From assembly GCF_002355395.1 (NCBI RefSeq), contig NZ_AP017315.1:1054001-1118000 (forward strand): DNA of 64,000 bases, in the 5' to 3' direction. Position 1 is the stretch's first letter, and each line of letters starts with the position of its first letter. This stretch comes from Microcella alkaliphila (GTDB taxonomy: Bacteria; Actinomycetota; Actinomycetes; Actinomycetales; Microbacteriaceae). The notes below the pieces were generated by a model. The model had not been told where the DNA came from. It ran no database searches and worked only from the letters and a program-made list of their open reading frames with translations. The position numbers were made by a program, and so were the translations under genes. Of this stretch, positions 53,040-63,803 are shown piece after piece.

Positions 53040-55799
53040 ATGGCCTCCGGCTCCCGCACGACACGAACGCGCCCGCAGTCGGGCGGGTCGTCCCGCGCGT
53101 CCTCGCGCACCTCGTCGAAGCGGTCAGACACGGCGCCGACGAAGAAGCTGCCCGCGTCGAAGCGGCCGGCCGCGAAGGCTCCCGCCTTTGAGCCGAACGA
53201 GCCCGGTCTGTTGACGCGCGCCTGGATGGGCCTCGCCCACGCGACGGGCGCCGCGTTCCGCCTGTTCGGCCGCGAGACCCTGGCGAAGGAGGACCGCCGC
53301 GACGGCGTGCCGTTCTTCCTCGTCGTGCTCGCTGGCCTCGGGGCGCTCGTCGAGTGGTTCTTGTTCGGTGACCCGGTCGCGGTCGCACTCGACGCCTTCA
53401 CGTTCGGTGGGCTCGTGGGCCGCGTCGCCTTCGCGCTGCCGGTCATCATGCTGATGTTCGCCGCCTGGTTGTTCCGGCACCCGGCGAGCGTGCACGACAA
53501 CACGCGCATCGGCATCGGGCTGGGCCTGCTCATCGCGAGTGTCAGTGGGCTGTGCCACATCGCGCTCGGCGCGCCGAACCCTTCTGATGGCGCCCCCGTG
53601 CTCGCCCAGGCGGGCGGCCTGATCGGCTGGGTGCTCGGTGGGGTGCTGTTGCTCGCCACCGTGTGGGTTGCGGTGCCGGTGCTCGTGGTCCTCGCCGCAC
53701 TGTCGGTGCTCATCATGACGAAGACCCCGCCGAACCGTATCGGCGCCCGGCTGCGCGAGCTGTACGCCTACCTCTTCGGGGCCGAACTCGCGGAGCGGCC
53801 TGAGAAGTCGAAGACGCAGTCCACCGACAGCGACGATGATGCCGACGAGTTCGGTTCGCTCACTGATCTCGGCCTCGACATGGAGGACGAGTCGTCGATG
53901 CCGTGGTGGCGCAAGGGCAAGGCGCCCCGCCGCGAAGAGCTGCCGTTCGACTCCGCCGTCGAGCGCGACCAGCCGACCGACGTGATCGACCCTGAGGCGC
54001 TCGCCCGAGTCTCCGACGACCTGACCGCGGTCGCCGATGCCGCCGAGCAGGCGGTTCAGCGTTTCACAGGCGAGCAGCCGTCGCCGTCCGCCGCCCCCGC
54101 CGCGACGCCCGCGGCCGGTGGCGACGCCCTCGACATCGATGACGACGCGGATGCTCGCTCCGAGCATCCGACGCCCGTTTCGTCGGGTGCGCCGACGCGC
54201 CCGTACCGTCTTCCTGCGCCGAGCGTGCTCGAGCAGGGCACGCCGCCGAAGGCGCGCAGTGCCGCGAACGACGCGGTTGTCGCCGCCATCACGGATGTGC
54301 TCGAACAGTTCCAGGTTGATGCGAAGGTGACAGGCTTCAGCCGCGGACCGAGCGTCACGCGCTACGAGATCGAGCTGGGGCCGGGCGTCAAGGTCGAACG
54401 GTTCACCGCGCTGACGAAGAACATCTCGTACGCGGTCGCGAGCAACGAGGTGAGCATCCTTTCGCCGATTCCGGGCAAGAGCGCGATCGGTGTCGAGATT
54501 CCGAACACCGACCGCGAGATCGTGACCCTCGGCGACGTGTTGCGCTCGAGCGCGTCCGCGAAGAGTCTGCATCCGATGTCGATCGGGGTCGGTAAAGACG
54601 TCGAGGGCGGCTACGTGGTCGCGAATCTCGCGAAGATGCCCCACCTCCTGGTCGCCGGGTCGACCGGCTCGGGTAAGTCGAGCTTCATCAACTCGATGAT
54701 CACGAGCCTTCTGATGCGGGCGAAGCCGGCCGAGGTGCGCATGGTGCTGATCGACCCGAAGCGGGTCGAGCTCGCCGCCTATCAGGGCGTTCCGCACCTG
54801 ATTACTCCCATCATCACGAACCCGAAGAAGGCGGCCGAGGCGCTGCAGTGGGTCGTGAAGGAGATGGATATGCGGTACGACGACCTCGCGTCGTTCGGGT
54901 TCCGCCACATCGACGACTTCAACCGTGCCGTGCTGGCGAACGAGATCGTGCTGCCGGAGGGCAGCCAGCGAAAGCTGCAACCGTACCCCTACCTGCTCGT
55001 CGTCGTCGACGAGCTCGCCGACCTGATGATGGTGGCCCCGCGCGACGTCGAAGACTCGATCGTGCGCATCACGCAGTTGGCCCGCGCGTCGGGCATCCAC
55101 CTCGTACTCGCCACGCAGCGACCGAGCGTCGACGTCGTCACCGGGCTCATCAAGGCCAACGTGCCGAGCCGCCTCGCGTTCGCCGTGTCGAGCATGACCG
55201 ACAGTCGCGTCATCCTCGACCAGCCGGGCGCTGAGAAGCTCATCGGCCAGGGCGACGGCCTGTTCCTTCCGATGGGGGCCAACAAGTCCATGCGCGTGCA
55301 GGGCGCGTGGGTGACCGAGGGCGAGATCGCTGCGGTCGTGAAGCACGTGAAGGATCAGGCTCGCCCCGAGTACCGCAGCGACGTGGCCGCCGAGGCGCAG
55401 AAGCGCGAAATCGACGCCGACATCGGGGACGACCTCGAGGTGTTGCTCGCCGCCGCCGAACTGGTCATCACGACGCAGTTTGGCTCGACCTCGATGCTGC
55501 AGCGCAAGCTCCGCGTCGGCTTCGCGAAGGCCGGTCGTCTCATGGATCTGCTCGAGTCGCGCGAGATCGTCGGCCCGTCGGAGGGTTCGAAGGCTCGTGA
55601 CGTGCTCGTGACGGCCGACCAGCTCCCAGAGGTGCTGGCACGCCTGCGCGGCGAGGATCCGCCCTCGTCCGGCGCCCAGCCCACCGGCCAGGCCCCGGCG
55701 CTCGTGGGCGACGATCCCGTCGACGCGATGACGCGCGGCTATCCTGAACAGCAGGCCTCCTCCGACGAGGACGCCTGGAGCCTGACCGGGCGCGAGTGA
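53040..55799 (+). CDS. ftsK: DNA translocase FtsK/SpoIIIE
   Basis: Membrane-anchored DNA pump that clears chromosomes from the septum. 919 residues. An N-terminal basic disordered part, four membrane helices (about 85-235), an acidic/Pro-rich linker to about residue 400, the motor with Walker [14 protein letters not shown] (about 538) and Walker [14 protein letters not shown] (about 653), [12 protein letters not shown], and a C-terminal winged-helix gamma domain ([19 protein letters not shown]) that reads KOPS sites. ATG 53040 or GTG 53031 may be used; no clear ribosome site, so the message may be leaderless. Confidence 0.95.
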   Translation: MASGSRTTRTRPQSGGSSRASSRTSSKRSDTAPTKKLPASKRPAAKAPAFEPNEPGLLTRAWMGLAHATGAAFRLFGRETLAKEDRRDGVPFFLVVLAGLGALVEWFLFGDPVAVALDAFTFGGLVGRVAFALPVIMLMFAAWLFRHPASVHDNTRIGIGLGLLIASVSGLCHIALGAPNPSDGAPVLAQAGGLIGWVLGGVLLLATVWVAVPVLVVLAALSVLIMTKTPPNRIGARLRELYAYLFGAELAERPEKSKTQSTDSDDDADEFGSLTDLGLDMEDESSMPWWRKGKAPRREELPFDSAVERDQPTDVIDPEALARVSDDLTAVADAAEQAVQRFTGEQPSPSAAPAATPAAGGDALDIDDDADARSEHPTPVSSGAPTRPYRLPAPSVLEQGTPPKARSAANDAVVAAITDVLEQFQVDAKVTGFSRGPSVTRYEIELGPGVKVERFTALTKNISYAVASNEVSILSPIPGKSAIGVEIPNTDREIVTLGDVLRSSASAKSLHPMSIGVGKDVEGGYVVANLAKMPHLLVAGSTGSGKSSFINSMITSLLMRAKPAEVRMVLIDPKRVELAAYQGVPHLITPIITNPKKAAEALQWVVKEMDMRYDDLASFGFRHIDDFNRAVLANEIVLPEGSQRKLQPYPYLLVVVDELADLMMVAPRDVEDSIVRITQLARASGIHLVLATQRPSVDVVTGLIKANVPSRLAFAVSSMTDSRVILDQPGAEKLIGQGDGLFLPMGANKSMRVQGAWVTEGEIAAVVKHVKDQARPEYRSDVAAEAQKREIDADIGDDLEVLLAAAELVITTQFGSTSMLQRKLRVGFAKAGRLMDLLESREIVGPSEGSKARDVLVTADQLPEVLARLRGEDPPSSGAQPTGQAPALVGDDPVDAMTRGYPEQQASSDEDAWSLTGRE

Positions 55800-55833
55800 T
55801 TCCCCCGGTCTCATTCCCAGGGGAGGGGACGCG

Positions 55834-56523
55834 GTGACCTCACGCGACGGTGGCCCAAGCTTCCCGATGCGCGGACGCGTGATCGCGGACGGCGACACTC
55901 CGGCCTCGAGCGGCAACATCGCCAACATCATCACAATCGTGCGCATCCTGTTGGTGCCGGTCTTCGTGGTGCTGCTCGTTCTGGATGGCGGCGCCGATGG
56001 CTGGCTGCGCCTCACCGCCGCACTGCTGTTCATCGTCGCCATCGCGACGGACGGAGTCGACGGTTTCCTCGCCCGCCGCCGCAACCTGGTCACCGACCTC
56101 GGCATTCTGCTCGACCCGATCGCCGACAAACTACTGACCGGTGCGGCTCTCGTCATGCTGGCGGTGCTGGCCGAGTTGCCCTGGTGGGTGGTGATCGTGA
56201 TCCTCGTACGCGAGTGGGGCATCACGCTGTTCCGCTTCGCGATGCTGCGCAACCGCGTGATTCCCGCCTCCCGGGGCGGCAAGCTGAAGACGGTGATGCA
56301 GTCGGTGGCGATCTCGTTCGCGCTGGTGCCGCTGTGGGTCGTGTTCGGCGACTGGATCCACTGGGTGAACACCGGGCTCATGACGATCGCCGTCGTGCTC
56401 ACGGTGGTGACCGGTCTCGACTACCTCTGGAAAGCGTGGCAGGGCCGGAACGACCAGCCGGCTGGTGCTGACGCCCAGCTCGCGGGCGCCGAGTCTGCAG
56501 ACGCCGACCCTCAGGGCGAATGA
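55834..56523 (+). CDS. pgsA: CDP-diacylglycerol-glycerol-3-phosphate 3-phosphatidyltransferase
   Basis: Makes phosphatidylglycerol phosphate in the membrane. 229 residues, four to five helices. The CDP-alcohol phosphotransferase motif reads DGVDGFLARRRNLVTDLG then LLDPIADK, matching DGx2ARx8Gx3Dx3D. The N-terminus has about 25 extra hydrophilic residues. GGGGAGGGG before GTG 55834. It overlaps cinA by 4 bases. Confidence 0.94.
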   Translation: MTSRDGGPSFPMRGRVIADGDTPASSGNIANIITIVRILLVPVFVVLLVLDGGADGWLRLTAALLFIVAIATDGVDGFLARRRNLVTDLGILLDPIADKLLTGAALVMLAVLAELPWWVVIVILVREWGITLFRFAMLRNRVIPASRGGKLKTVMQSVAISFALVPLWVVFGDWIHWVNTGLMTIAVVLTVVTGLDYLWKAWQGRNDQPAGADAQLAGAESADADPQGE

Positions 56524-57014
56524 CCGCGTCGCCTGCCTCCCGCATCGTCGAGACGATGGCGGCGCGTGGGCAGACGCTGGCCGTCGCTGAGTCGCTGACC
56601 GGGGGGATGCTCACTGGCCGCCTCGTCGACATCCCCGGCGCATCCGCGGTGGTCCTCGGCGGCATCGTTGCCTACGCGACGCCCCTAAAGCAGTCGCTGT
56701 TGGATGTGCCAGCGGGCCTTCTCGACGAGCACGGCCCCGTGCATCCCGATGTGGCGATCGCGATGGCACGCGGCGTGCGCAAGCGCCTCGCCGTCGACGG
56801 GTCCGTCGCCGACGTGGGCGTCGCCACGACGGGAGTCGCGGGGCCCGACCCCCAGGGGGACTCCCCGGTCGGCCTCGTCTACGTTGCGGTGGCGGATGCT
56901 CGGGGCGCGCTGGTGCGCGAGCTGCGCCTCGCGGGCGATCGCGTCGCCATCCGGGAGGGTGCGGTGCAGGCCGCACTTGACGGGCTTCTCGACCTACTCG
57001 GCGGACGGGAATAG
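56520..57014 (+). CDS. cinA: CinA C-terminal domain protein (NMN amidohydrolase)
   Basis: 164 residues, only the C-terminal amidohydrolase domain of CinA/PncC. LAVAESLTGGMLTGRLVDIPGAS at the start (Ser of AESLTGG is part of the active site), GGIVAYATPLKQSLL, and GVATTGVAGPDPQGDSPVGLVYVAV. Deamidates nicotinamide mononucleotide to nicotinate mononucleotide, recycling NAD; nadD (3.5 kb) uses that product. Located between pgsA and clgR as usual. Confidence 0.94.
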   Translation: MTASPASRIVETMAARGQTLAVAESLTGGMLTGRLVDIPGASAVVLGGIVAYATPLKQSLLDVPAGLLDEHGPVHPDVAIAMARGVRKRLAVDGSVADVGVATTGVAGPDPQGDSPVGLVYVAVADARGALVRELRLAGDRVAIREGAVQAALDGLLDLLGGRE

Positions 57015-57154
57015 CGCAGGTGACGGTCGTGTTACACCAAGCGTCCTGACACGGGTTCCCCAGTGTTTCGGGTTTACAGTGAAGTCACACGGATCGGGTA
57101 GTGTTACCGCCCCGGCAGCAGATACCCGCCGCGAGAGACGTAAAGGAGGCCGCC

Positions 57155-57463
57155 ATGGTTCTGGTCCGACAAGAGATCGGCGAAGTCCTCCGCGACGTGC
57201 GCCTGCAGAAGGGTCGCACCCTGCGTCAGGTCGCGAGCCGTGCCAGCGTGGCGCTCGGGTATCTCAGTGAGGTCGAGCGCGGCCAGAAGGAGGCGTCGAG
57301 CGAGATCCTCGCGTCCGTCGCCGAAGCGCTCGACACCCCCATCTCGACGATCATGCGCGAAGTGGGCGACCGCCTCGCGGTCATCGAGGGTCTGACGACC
57401 GTGCCTGACACTCTCCCCGACGATCTGGTCGCCGAGTTCGACGCCGACCTGGCCGTTCGCTAG
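57155..57463 (+). CDS. clgR: XRE-type regulator ClgR
   Basis: 102 residues. Helix-turn-helix at about 15-65 (LRDVRLQKGRTLRQVASRAS, ALGYLSEVERGQKEASSEIL). In Corynebacterium, Streptomyces and mycobacteria, ClgR at this locus activates clp protease and repair genes. The C-terminal 25 residues are acidic and may be a degradation tag region (ends in LAVR rather than the LAA seen in some relatives). AAAGGAGG before ATG 57155. DUF3046 follows in the same frame. Confidence 0.92.
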   Translation: MVLVRQEIGEVLRDVRLQKGRTLRQVASRASVALGYLSEVERGQKEASSEILASVAEALDTPISTIMREVGDRLAVIEGLTTVPDTLPDDLVAEFDADLAVR

Positions 57464-57478
57464 CGTGCGGGTCACGCT

Positions 57479-57709
57479 CTGAAACTCTCGGAGTTCCGGC
57501 GCGCGGTCGTAGACGAATTCGGCGACGCCTACGGGCGATCGCTCGTTCGCGACCTCGTACTCGGAGACGTCGGCGACCGCACGGCCGAGCAGGCGCTCGC
57601 CGCGGGAGTTGCGCCGCGCGAGGTGTGGTTCGCGCTGTGCTCGGCGACCGAGGTGCCCCGCGAGCGCTGGCACGGCGCGGGTCGGCCAGAACCGCGGCCC
57701 GATCGGTGA
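57479..57709 (+). CDS. DUF3046 protein with apparent CTG start
   Basis: 76 residues. Family members begin M-(R/K)-L-(S/T)-E-F; here the frame reads CTG-AAA-CTC-TCG-GAG-TTC, so CTG 57479 is at the initiator position. The frame upstream runs straight from the clgR stop (TAG 57461-57463) and has no ATG, GTG or TTG. The rest matches the family: DEFGDAYGRSLVRDLVLGDV, TAEQALAAGVAPREVW. Function unknown; the gene is a regular neighbour of recA in Actinobacteria. Initiation may depend on reinitiation after clgR. Confidence 0.8.
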   Translation: MKLSEFRRAVVDEFGDAYGRSLVRDLVLGDVGDRTAEQALAAGVAPREVWFALCSATEVPRERWHGAGRPEPRPDR

Positions 57710-57729
57710 CACGCCGCGCGCAAACACTC

Positions 57730-57741
57730 GAACATGTGTTC
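57730..57741. promoter_or_regulatory. LexA SOS box before recA
   Basis: GAACATGTGTTC, a perfect palindrome of the Gram-positive/actinobacterial SOS form (GAAC-N4-GTTC). A TAGACT -10 lies at 57752-57757, so the box overlaps the -35 region. The recA start is 221 bases downstream, so the leader is long. Confidence 0.9.
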
Positions 57742-57961
57742 GTTCGTGACCTAGACTCCCTCACAGCGGCAGTCGAACACCTCTGAGTGCACAGTGTGGC
57801 CCGGCCCGCCGACGATGTCGGCGGTCGTGCGTACCGTTCACCGCGAGGCGGCAGACGCCGTCACCGCCTTGTCGCATCCCGGCCGTCCTTGCTCCATCGG
57901 GCGACCGGCACGGCGATAGCCGATAGGCGAACCGCGCACGACACAGAGAGAAGAGGCGACC

Positions 57962-59044
57962 ATGCCCTCACCCGCAGACCGCGAAAAGGCCCTCGAGACG
58001 GCCCTCGCGCAGATTGATCGACAGTTCGGCAAGGGCAGCGTCATGCGCCTCGGCAGCGATGAGCGCGCTCCGGTCGCCGTGATCCCCACCGGGTCGATCG
58101 CCCTCGACGTCGCGCTCGGTATCGGCGGCCTGCCGAAGGGTCGCATCATCGAGATTTACGGCCCCGAGTCGTCCGGTAAGACGACGCTCACCCTGCACGC
58201 GATCGCGAACGTTCAGCGCGCGGGCGGCATCGCCGCATTCATCGACGCCGAGCACGCGCTCGACCCCGACTACGCGCAGAAGCTGGGCGTCGACATCGAC
58301 CAGCTGCTCGTGTCGCAGCCCGACACCGGTGAGCAGGCCCTGGAAATCGCCGACATGCTCGTGCGCTCAGGCTCGATCGACCTCGTCGTCATCGACTCGG
58401 TTGCGGCGCTGGTGCCCCGCGCCGAGATCGAGGGCGAGATGGGTGACAGCCACGTCGGCCTGCAGGCCCGCCTCATGTCGCAGGCTCTGCGCAAGCTCAC
58501 CGGTGGTCTGAACTCGACCGGCACCTCGATGATCTTCATCAACCAGCTGCGCGAGAAGATCGGTGTCTTCTTCGGCAGCCCTGAGACCACTGCGGGCGGT
58601 AAGGCGCTGAAGTTCTACGCGTCGGTGCGCCTCGACATTCGCCGCATCGAGACGCTGAAAGACGGCACCGACGCAGTCGGTAACCGCACCCGCGTGAAGG
58701 TGGTCAAGAACAAGATGGCTCCGCCGTTCAAGCAGGCTGAGTTCGACATTCTCTACGGCGTCGGCATCTCGCGTGAGGGTAGCCTGCTCGACTTCGGTGT
58801 CGACCACGGCATCGTGAAGAAATCGGGCGCCTGGTACACCTACGACGGCGACCAGCTCGGTCAGGGTAAAGAGAACTCGCGCAAGTACCTCCTGCAGAAC
58901 CCCGAGATCGCCGCCGAGATCGAAAGCAAGATTCTCGCGAAGCTCGGCATTGGTGCGGGGGTAGGCGCGGTGCCGGCCACCGTCGACGCGCCCGTCGAGT
59001 CGCTTCAGCAGAAGCTCGCGCAGAAGAAGGCCGCCGGCGCGTGA
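57962..59044 (+). CDS. recA: Recombinase RecA
   Basis: DNA strand-exchange protein and LexA co-protease. 360 residues. Walker [12 protein letters not shown] (about residue 67), Walker [13 protein letters not shown], loop L1/L2 around [19 protein letters not shown] and [17 protein letters not shown]. No intein. ATG 57962 with GAGAGAAGAGG upstream. recX overlaps it by 4 bases. Confidence 0.99.
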   Translation: MPSPADREKALETALAQIDRQFGKGSVMRLGSDERAPVAVIPTGSIALDVALGIGGLPKGRIIEIYGPESSGKTTLTLHAIANVQRAGGIAAFIDAEHALDPDYAQKLGVDIDQLLVSQPDTGEQALEIADMLVRSGSIDLVVIDSVAALVPRAEIEGEMGDSHVGLQARLMSQALRKLTGGLNSTGTSMIFINQLREKIGVFFGSPETTAGGKALKFYASVRLDIRRIETLKDGTDAVGNRTRVKVVKNKMAPPFKQAEFDILYGVGISREGSLLDFGVDHGIVKKSGAWYTYDGDQLGQGKENSRKYLLQNPEIAAEIESKILAKLGIGAGVGAVPATVDAPVESLQQKLAQKKAAGA

Positions 59045-59688
59045 GTGCCGAGCCCGACGCCGGTCAGTGGGTCGCTCCGGTGATCTCGCTGGCCGGCGCG
59101 CGGGCGAGTCGCAGCGCTCATACCGGCGATACCGGCCGCGCGGGGGCCAGCGACTCGGCTCCGAGCGCTGGCGACGCCGATGCGTTCCCCGAACAGGCCC
59201 GTGCTGACGCCGAGCGCATCAGCATGCGCGTGCTCGGTCGCCGCGGCGTCTCTCGCCTCGAGCTCATCGACGCCCTCATCGAGCGCGACATCGCGCGCGA
59301 GCTGGCCGAAGCCGAGGCCGATCGACTCGAACGCGTGGGGCTCGTCGACGACACCGAGCTGTCTCGAGTCTTGGTCGATCGCCTGGTGTCGCGCAAAAAA
59401 CTCGGCCGGGGTGCGCTCAAGGCCGAACTGCAGCGCCGTCGCCTCGACCCCGAAGCGGTCGACACTGCACTCACCGAGCATGCCGAGGAGGTCGACACCG
59501 ACGAGCTCATCGCCGAGCTCGTCGCCGACCGCGCCCGTCGCCTCGGCGCCCTCGACCGGGCGACAGCAGAACGTCGGCTGCTGTCCTATTTGCAGCGCAA
59601 AGGTCACGGCGGCCCCGCCGCCCACCGGGCCGTTCGCGCAGCTCTCGACGGTGCGCCCGCGGGTCGCCGAACGCCGCAGTTCGAATAG
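59041..59688 (+). CDS. recX: RecA regulator RecX
   Basis: Inhibits or tunes RecA filaments. 215 residues. A poorly conserved N-terminus of about 55 residues is followed by three helical repeats ([61 protein letters not shown]). GTG 59041 overlaps the recA stop (GTGA), so coupled expression is likely. Confidence 0.93.
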   Translation: MSAEPDAGQWVAPVISLAGARASRSAHTGDTGRAGASDSAPSAGDADAFPEQARADAERISMRVLGRRGVSRLELIDALIERDIARELAEAEADRLERVGLVDDTELSRVLVDRLVSRKKLGRGALKAELQRRRLDPEAVDTALTEHAEEVDTDELIAELVADRARRLGALDRATAERRLLSYLQRKGHGGPAAHRAVRAALDGAPAGRRTPQFE

Positions 59689-59715
59689 CACCCCGCGCGT
59701 AGACTTGCTCGCACC

Positions 59716-61302
59716 ATGAGCAGCACCCTCGCCACGCCCCGCACGGGCATCGCAGAATCCGAGACGCCGCGCACCTACGAGGTGCGCACCTACGGCTGTC
59801 AGATGAACGTGCATGACTCCGAACGACTCGCAGGCTCCCTCGAAGCTGCCGGCTACGTCCCGGCCACGAGCGGAGACATCGCCGACGTCGTCGTCATCAA
59901 CACCTGCGCCGTCCGCGAGAACGCCGACAACAAGCTCTACGGCAACCTCGGCCACCTCGCCAGCGTCAAGCGCGAGCGACCCGGTATGCAGATCGCCGTC
60001 GGCGGGTGCCTGGCTCAGAAAGACACGTCGACGATCCTGAAGAAGGCGCCGTACGTCGACGCGGTCTTCGGCACCCACAACATGGGCTCGCTGCCCGCCC
60101 TGCTCGAGCGGGCCCGGCACAACGGGGAGGCGCAGCTCGAGATTCTCGAGGCACTCGAGGTGTTCCCCTCGACGTTGCCGACGAAGCGCGACTCGACCTA
60201 CTCCGGGTGGGTGAGCATTTCGGTCGGCTGCAACAACACGTGCACGTTCTGCATCGTGCCGAGCCTGCGCGGCAGAGAGAAGGACCGCCGCCCCGGCGAC
60301 ATCCTCGCCGAGATTCAGGCCCTCGTCGATGACGGTGCCATCGAGGTCACGCTGCTCGGTCAGAACGTCAACACCTACGGTGTCGAGTTCGGCGACCGAC
60401 AGGCGTTCGGCAAGCTGCTGCGCGCGGCGGGGCGCATCGACGGGCTCGAGCGCATCCGCTTCACGAGCCCGCACCCGGCGGCCTTCACCGACGACGTCAT
60501 CGACGCCATGGCCGAGACCCCCGCGGTCATGCCGCAGCTGCACATGCCGCTACAGTCCGGCTCCGACCGCATCCTGAAGGCCATGCGCCGCTCGTACCGC
60601 AGCGAGAAGTTCCTCGGCATCCTCGATCGGGTGCGCGCGCGCATCCCGGATGCGGCGATCTCTACCGACATCATCGTCGGGTTCCCGGGCGAGACCGACG
60701 ACGACTTTGCCGACACCCTGCGCGTCGTCGAGGAGGCGCGCTTCGCGAGCGCGTTCACCTTCCAGTATTCGGTTCGACCCGGCACGCCCGCAGCGACCAT
60801 GCCCGACCAGGTGCCGAAGGCGGTCGTGCAAGAGCGATACGAGCGGCTCATCGCACTGCAGGAGCACATCAGCTGGGAGGAGAACCAGCGCCAGGTCGGC
60901 CGCGAGGTCGAGGTGCTGATCGCCACCGGTGAGGGCAAGAAAGACGCTGAGACCGAGCGCATCTCGGGTCGCGCCGAAGACAGCCGGCTCGTGCACGTGC
61001 GGGTGCCCGACGGCGCCCCGCGGCCCCGCCCCGGCGACGTCGTCACGACGACCATCACGCAGGCGGCGCCGTTCCACCTGCTCGCCGACCACGACGGCCC
61101 TTTGCGCATTCGCCGCACCCGGGCCGGTGACGCGTGGGACCGCGCCCAGGCCGACAGCTGTGGCGTGCCGACGCCATCGGCAGCAGGCGATGGCGCCCCG
61201 CGCGTCTCGCTCGGGCTCCCCGGTCTCCGGGTGGGCGCCCCGGCGGGCCCCACGACTCCGATCTACGACCCGGCCGACGGAGTGCGCGGCTCGCTGTCGT
61301 GA
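59716..61302 (+). CDS. miaB: tRNA-2-methylthio-N6-dimethylallyladenosine synthase
   Basis: Radical-SAM methylthiotransferase that modifies A37 of tRNAs after MiaA. 528 residues. The first iron-sulfur cluster uses Cys in [12 protein letters not shown] (about 29), [10 protein letters not shown] and [10 protein letters not shown]; the radical-SAM cluster is in [17 protein letters not shown] (CxxxCxxC, about 172-179). A TRAM domain ends near residue 455. The C-terminal tail of about 70 residues is unconserved. miaA overlaps by 4 bases. Confidence 0.96.
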   Translation: MSSTLATPRTGIAESETPRTYEVRTYGCQMNVHDSERLAGSLEAAGYVPATSGDIADVVVINTCAVRENADNKLYGNLGHLASVKRERPGMQIAVGGCLAQKDTSTILKKAPYVDAVFGTHNMGSLPALLERARHNGEAQLEILEALEVFPSTLPTKRDSTYSGWVSISVGCNNTCTFCIVPSLRGREKDRRPGDILAEIQALVDDGAIEVTLLGQNVNTYGVEFGDRQAFGKLLRAAGRIDGLERIRFTSPHPAAFTDDVIDAMAETPAVMPQLHMPLQSGSDRILKAMRRSYRSEKFLGILDRVRARIPDAAISTDIIVGFPGETDDDFADTLRVVEEARFASAFTFQYSVRPGTPAATMPDQVPKAVVQERYERLIALQEHISWEENQRQVGREVEVLIATGEGKKDAETERISGRAEDSRLVHVRVPDGAPRPRPGDVVTTTITQAAPFHLLADHDGPLRIRRTRAGDAWDRAQADSCGVPTPSAAGDGAPRVSLGLPGLRVGAPAGPTTPIYDPADGVRGSLS

Positions 61303-62234
61303 TCGCCGTCCTGGTCGGGGCGACCGGAACCGGAAAGACGGCCGCGTCGCTGGAACTGGCCGCGCGCATCCAGGATCGGGGCGTCTCCGCCGAGATCGTG
61401 AACGCCGACGCGATGCAGCTGTATCGGGGTATGGATATCGGCACGGCCAAGCTGCCGGTGGCCGAGCGCCGCGGAATCCCGCACCACCTCATTGACGTGC
61501 TCGACGTCACCGACGAGGCGTCCGTCGCCACCTACCAGCGGGATGCTCGCCGGGCCATCGAGGAGATCGTCGCCCGCGGCGCGGTGCCGATTCTCGTCGG
61601 CGGCTCCGGCCTGTACGTCGCGTCGGTCGTCACCGACTTCCGGTTCCCGGGAACGGACCCGGAGATTCGGGCCCGATACGAGGCGTTGCTCGCCGAGCGC
61701 GGGCTTGGCCACCTGGTCGACGAGCTGGAGCGCCGTGACCCCGATGCGGCGGCCGCGATCGATCCGAACAATGCCCGCCGGGTGATCCGCGCGCTCGAGA
61801 TCGGCGAGGTGACGGGCGAGGGCGCCCGACCGGGGCTCGCCGCACGCAGCACCCCCTGGCGCGCGTACACGCAGCTGGGTCTCGCCGTCGAGCGCTCCCA
61901 CCTCGTCGAGCGCCTGGACACGCGCGTCCACGACATGTGGCGCGCTGGCCTGCTCGACGAGGTCGCAACGCTTCGCGAGCGGGGGCTGGAGCGTGGCCCC
62001 ACCGCCTCGCGCGCGATCGGCTACGCGCAGGCGCTCGACCAGCTCGCGGGCCGGTGCACCGAGCAGGAGGCGATCGCCGATACGGCCGCGCTGACGCGCC
62101 GCTACGCGCGCCGCCAGGTCAGCTGGTTTCGTCGCGACGCGGCAACCCACTGGGTCGACGCCCTCGACGACGACGCTCGGGATGCTGCGCTCACCGCGCT
62201 CGCCGATCGTTGCGTCGATAGCATGGCCGGGTGA
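61299..62234 (+). CDS. miaA: tRNA dimethylallyltransferase
   Basis: Transfers a dimethylallyl group to A37 of tRNAs reading UNN codons, giving the substrate for MiaB. 311 residues. P-loop [13 protein letters not shown] at residue 6, [27 protein letters not shown], and the C-terminal [11 protein letters not shown] and [13 protein letters not shown] 61299 lies in the miaB stop (GTGA). Confidence 0.96.
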   Translation: MIAVLVGATGTGKTAASLELAARIQDRGVSAEIVNADAMQLYRGMDIGTAKLPVAERRGIPHHLIDVLDVTDEASVATYQRDARRAIEEIVARGAVPILVGGSGLYVASVVTDFRFPGTDPEIRARYEALLAERGLGHLVDELERRDPDAAAAIDPNNARRVIRALEIGEVTGEGARPGLAARSTPWRAYTQLGLAVERSHLVERLDTRVHDMWRAGLLDEVATLRERGLERGPTASRAIGYAQALDQLAGRCTEQEAIADTAALTRRYARRQVSWFRRDAATHWVDALDDDARDAALTALADRCVDSMAG

Positions 62235-63109
62235 CCGACACGCTCCTCATCACCAAGGGCCACGGAACCGGCAACGACTTCGTGCTCTTCGCCGACCCCG
62301 ACGGGGAGGTCGTGCTGTCTGAGGCCCAGCGGGCCGCGATTGCGGATCGCCACTTCGGCGTCGGCGGCGACGGTGTGATCCGCGCAGTGCGTTCGGCGAG
62401 CATCCCCGAGGGGGCAGCCATCCTCGCCGATGAGCCGGAGGCGGAGTGGTTCATGGACTACGCGAACGCCGACGGCGGCGTCGCCGAGATGTGCGGCAAC
62501 GGCATTCGCGTGTTCGTGCACTACCTCATCGAGCGCGGCTTTCTCGATCTGGCGCCCGGTCACTCCGTTCCGATCGGCACGCGCGCGGGCGTGCGCGATG
62601 TGCACCGCCTCGCCGACGGGTTCGCGGTCGACCTCGGCCGCTGGCGGCTGACGGGGGAGGAGCCGCTCGTGCGGGCCCGCGACCTGCCCGTCGCTCGCCC
62701 AGGGCTCGGCATCGACCTCGGGAACCCGCACGTCGTGGTCGCCGTCGCAGGCGACGACGAGCTAGCCGGCATTGATCTGTCGGTCGTGCCGCAGCTCGAC
62801 CCGGTGCAGGAAGCGGGCGCCAACGTCGAGTTCGTGGTGCCGGCCGACCCGCTGGTGCGCGACGGTATCGGCCGCATCCGGATGCGCGTTCACGAGCGCG
62901 GTAGCGGCGAGACGCTGTCGTGCGGCACCGGGGCGGCCGCCGCAGCCCTCGCGGTGCGGCACTGGGCGGGGGCTGGATCGCCGAACGAGTGGCGCGTGGA
63001 GGTGCCGGGCGGCACGCTCGGGGTTCGGATGTTCGCCGCTGAGGATGGCGAGCACGTGGCCCTGAGCGGACCTGCGGCACTGGTCTTCGACGGCGAACTC
63101 ACCGTCTAG
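62231..63109 (+). CDS. dapF: Diaminopimelate epimerase
   Basis: Converts LL-DAP to meso-DAP for peptidoglycan and lysine. 292 residues. Both catalytic Cys are present: [17 protein letters not shown] (about residue 86) and [14 protein letters not shown] (about residue 232). [17 protein letters not shown] is the usual start. GTG 62231 overlaps miaA. With dapA and dapB in the same window, three DAP-pathway genes are present. Confidence 0.97.
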   Translation: MTDTLLITKGHGTGNDFVLFADPDGEVVLSEAQRAAIADRHFGVGGDGVIRAVRSASIPEGAAILADEPEAEWFMDYANADGGVAEMCGNGIRVFVHYLIERGFLDLAPGHSVPIGTRAGVRDVHRLADGFAVDLGRWRLTGEEPLVRARDLPVARPGLGIDLGNPHVVVAVAGDDELAGIDLSVVPQLDPVQEAGANVEFVVPADPLVRDGIGRIRMRVHERGSGETLSCGTGAAAAALAVRHWAGAGSPNEWRVEVPGGTLGVRMFAAEDGEHVALSGPAALVFDGELTV

Positions 63110-63119
63110 CGGCGAAGAA

Positions 63120-63764
63120 CTACCCGCGCTGCACCCGAATGGGGCCGGTGAGCCCTGAGCGGTTCCGTGCCCGCAGCACGCGATACCCCTTATTGGTTGC
63201 CGCGCGCGTCACCTGCAGCTCGCCGGCGTACTGGCTCTCCATCCAGCGTTGCAGCGAGTCGGAGCCCAGGTTGCGGGCGACGACCAGCCAGGCGTCGCTG
63301 CCATCGTCGAGTCGCGGCAGCCACGCATCCAGCAGCCCATGCAGTTCACCCTTGCCGATGCGAATCGGCGGGTTCGACCAGATCGTCGTGAACCGTATCT
63401 CGCTCGGCACCTCGTCGGGCGCGGCGACCGTCACGTTGTCGAGCCCCAGTCGCTCGGCGTTCATCCGCGTTAGCTCGCGGGCGCGCTCGTTGACGTCGAC
63501 CGCCCACACGCGGGCGCGCGGCGACTTCAACGCCAGCGTCAGCGCGATCGGGCCCCACCCGCAGCCGAGGTCAAGCAGGTCGCCGCCGGGCGCGGGTGCG
63601 GGAACGGATCCCAACAGCACCTGGGTTCCGGTGTCGATCGTCGACGGGCTGAACACTCCGCCCGCGGTGACCACGTCGACGGGCTGTCCGTCGAGCTGCA
63701 CCTGCAGGGTGCGGGGGGTGAAGTCTCCGGCCGGCTGAGCGCTGAAGTAGTGCTCCTGAGCCAT
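63120..63764 (-). CDS. RsmC-like small-domain methyltransferase
   Basis: 214 residues. SAM motif DLLDLGCGWGPIALTLA (about residue 63) and the NPP catalytic motif in TIWSNPPIRIGKGELH (about residue 130), which marks N-methylation of a nucleobase. Related to the RsmC family of 16S rRNA guanine-N2 methyltransferases; substrate not proven. ATG 63764. Convergent with dapF (stops 10 bases apart) and divergent from the last gene. Confidence 0.9.
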   Translation of the reverse strand: MAQEHYFSAQPAGDFTPRTLQVQLDGQPVDVVTAGGVFSPSTIDTGTQVLLGSVPAPAPGGDLLDLGCGWGPIALTLALKSPRARVWAVDVNERARELTRMNAERLGLDNVTVAAPDEVPSEIRFTTIWSNPPIRIGKGELHGLLDAWLPRLDDGSDAWLVVARNLGSDSLQRWMESQYAGELQVTRAATNKGYRVLRARNRSGLTGPIRVQRG

Positions 63765-63803
63765 GCAGTGAATCTACCGAACGTGAGCACTATGCTGAAG
63801 CGA

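Noticed and set aside
53124..56402. Very long open frame (over 1,000 codons) antisense to ftsK and pgsA
   Set aside because: A by-product of high GC and codon bias; the translation is rich in Arg, His and Asp with no domain, and the sense strand holds well-conserved genes.
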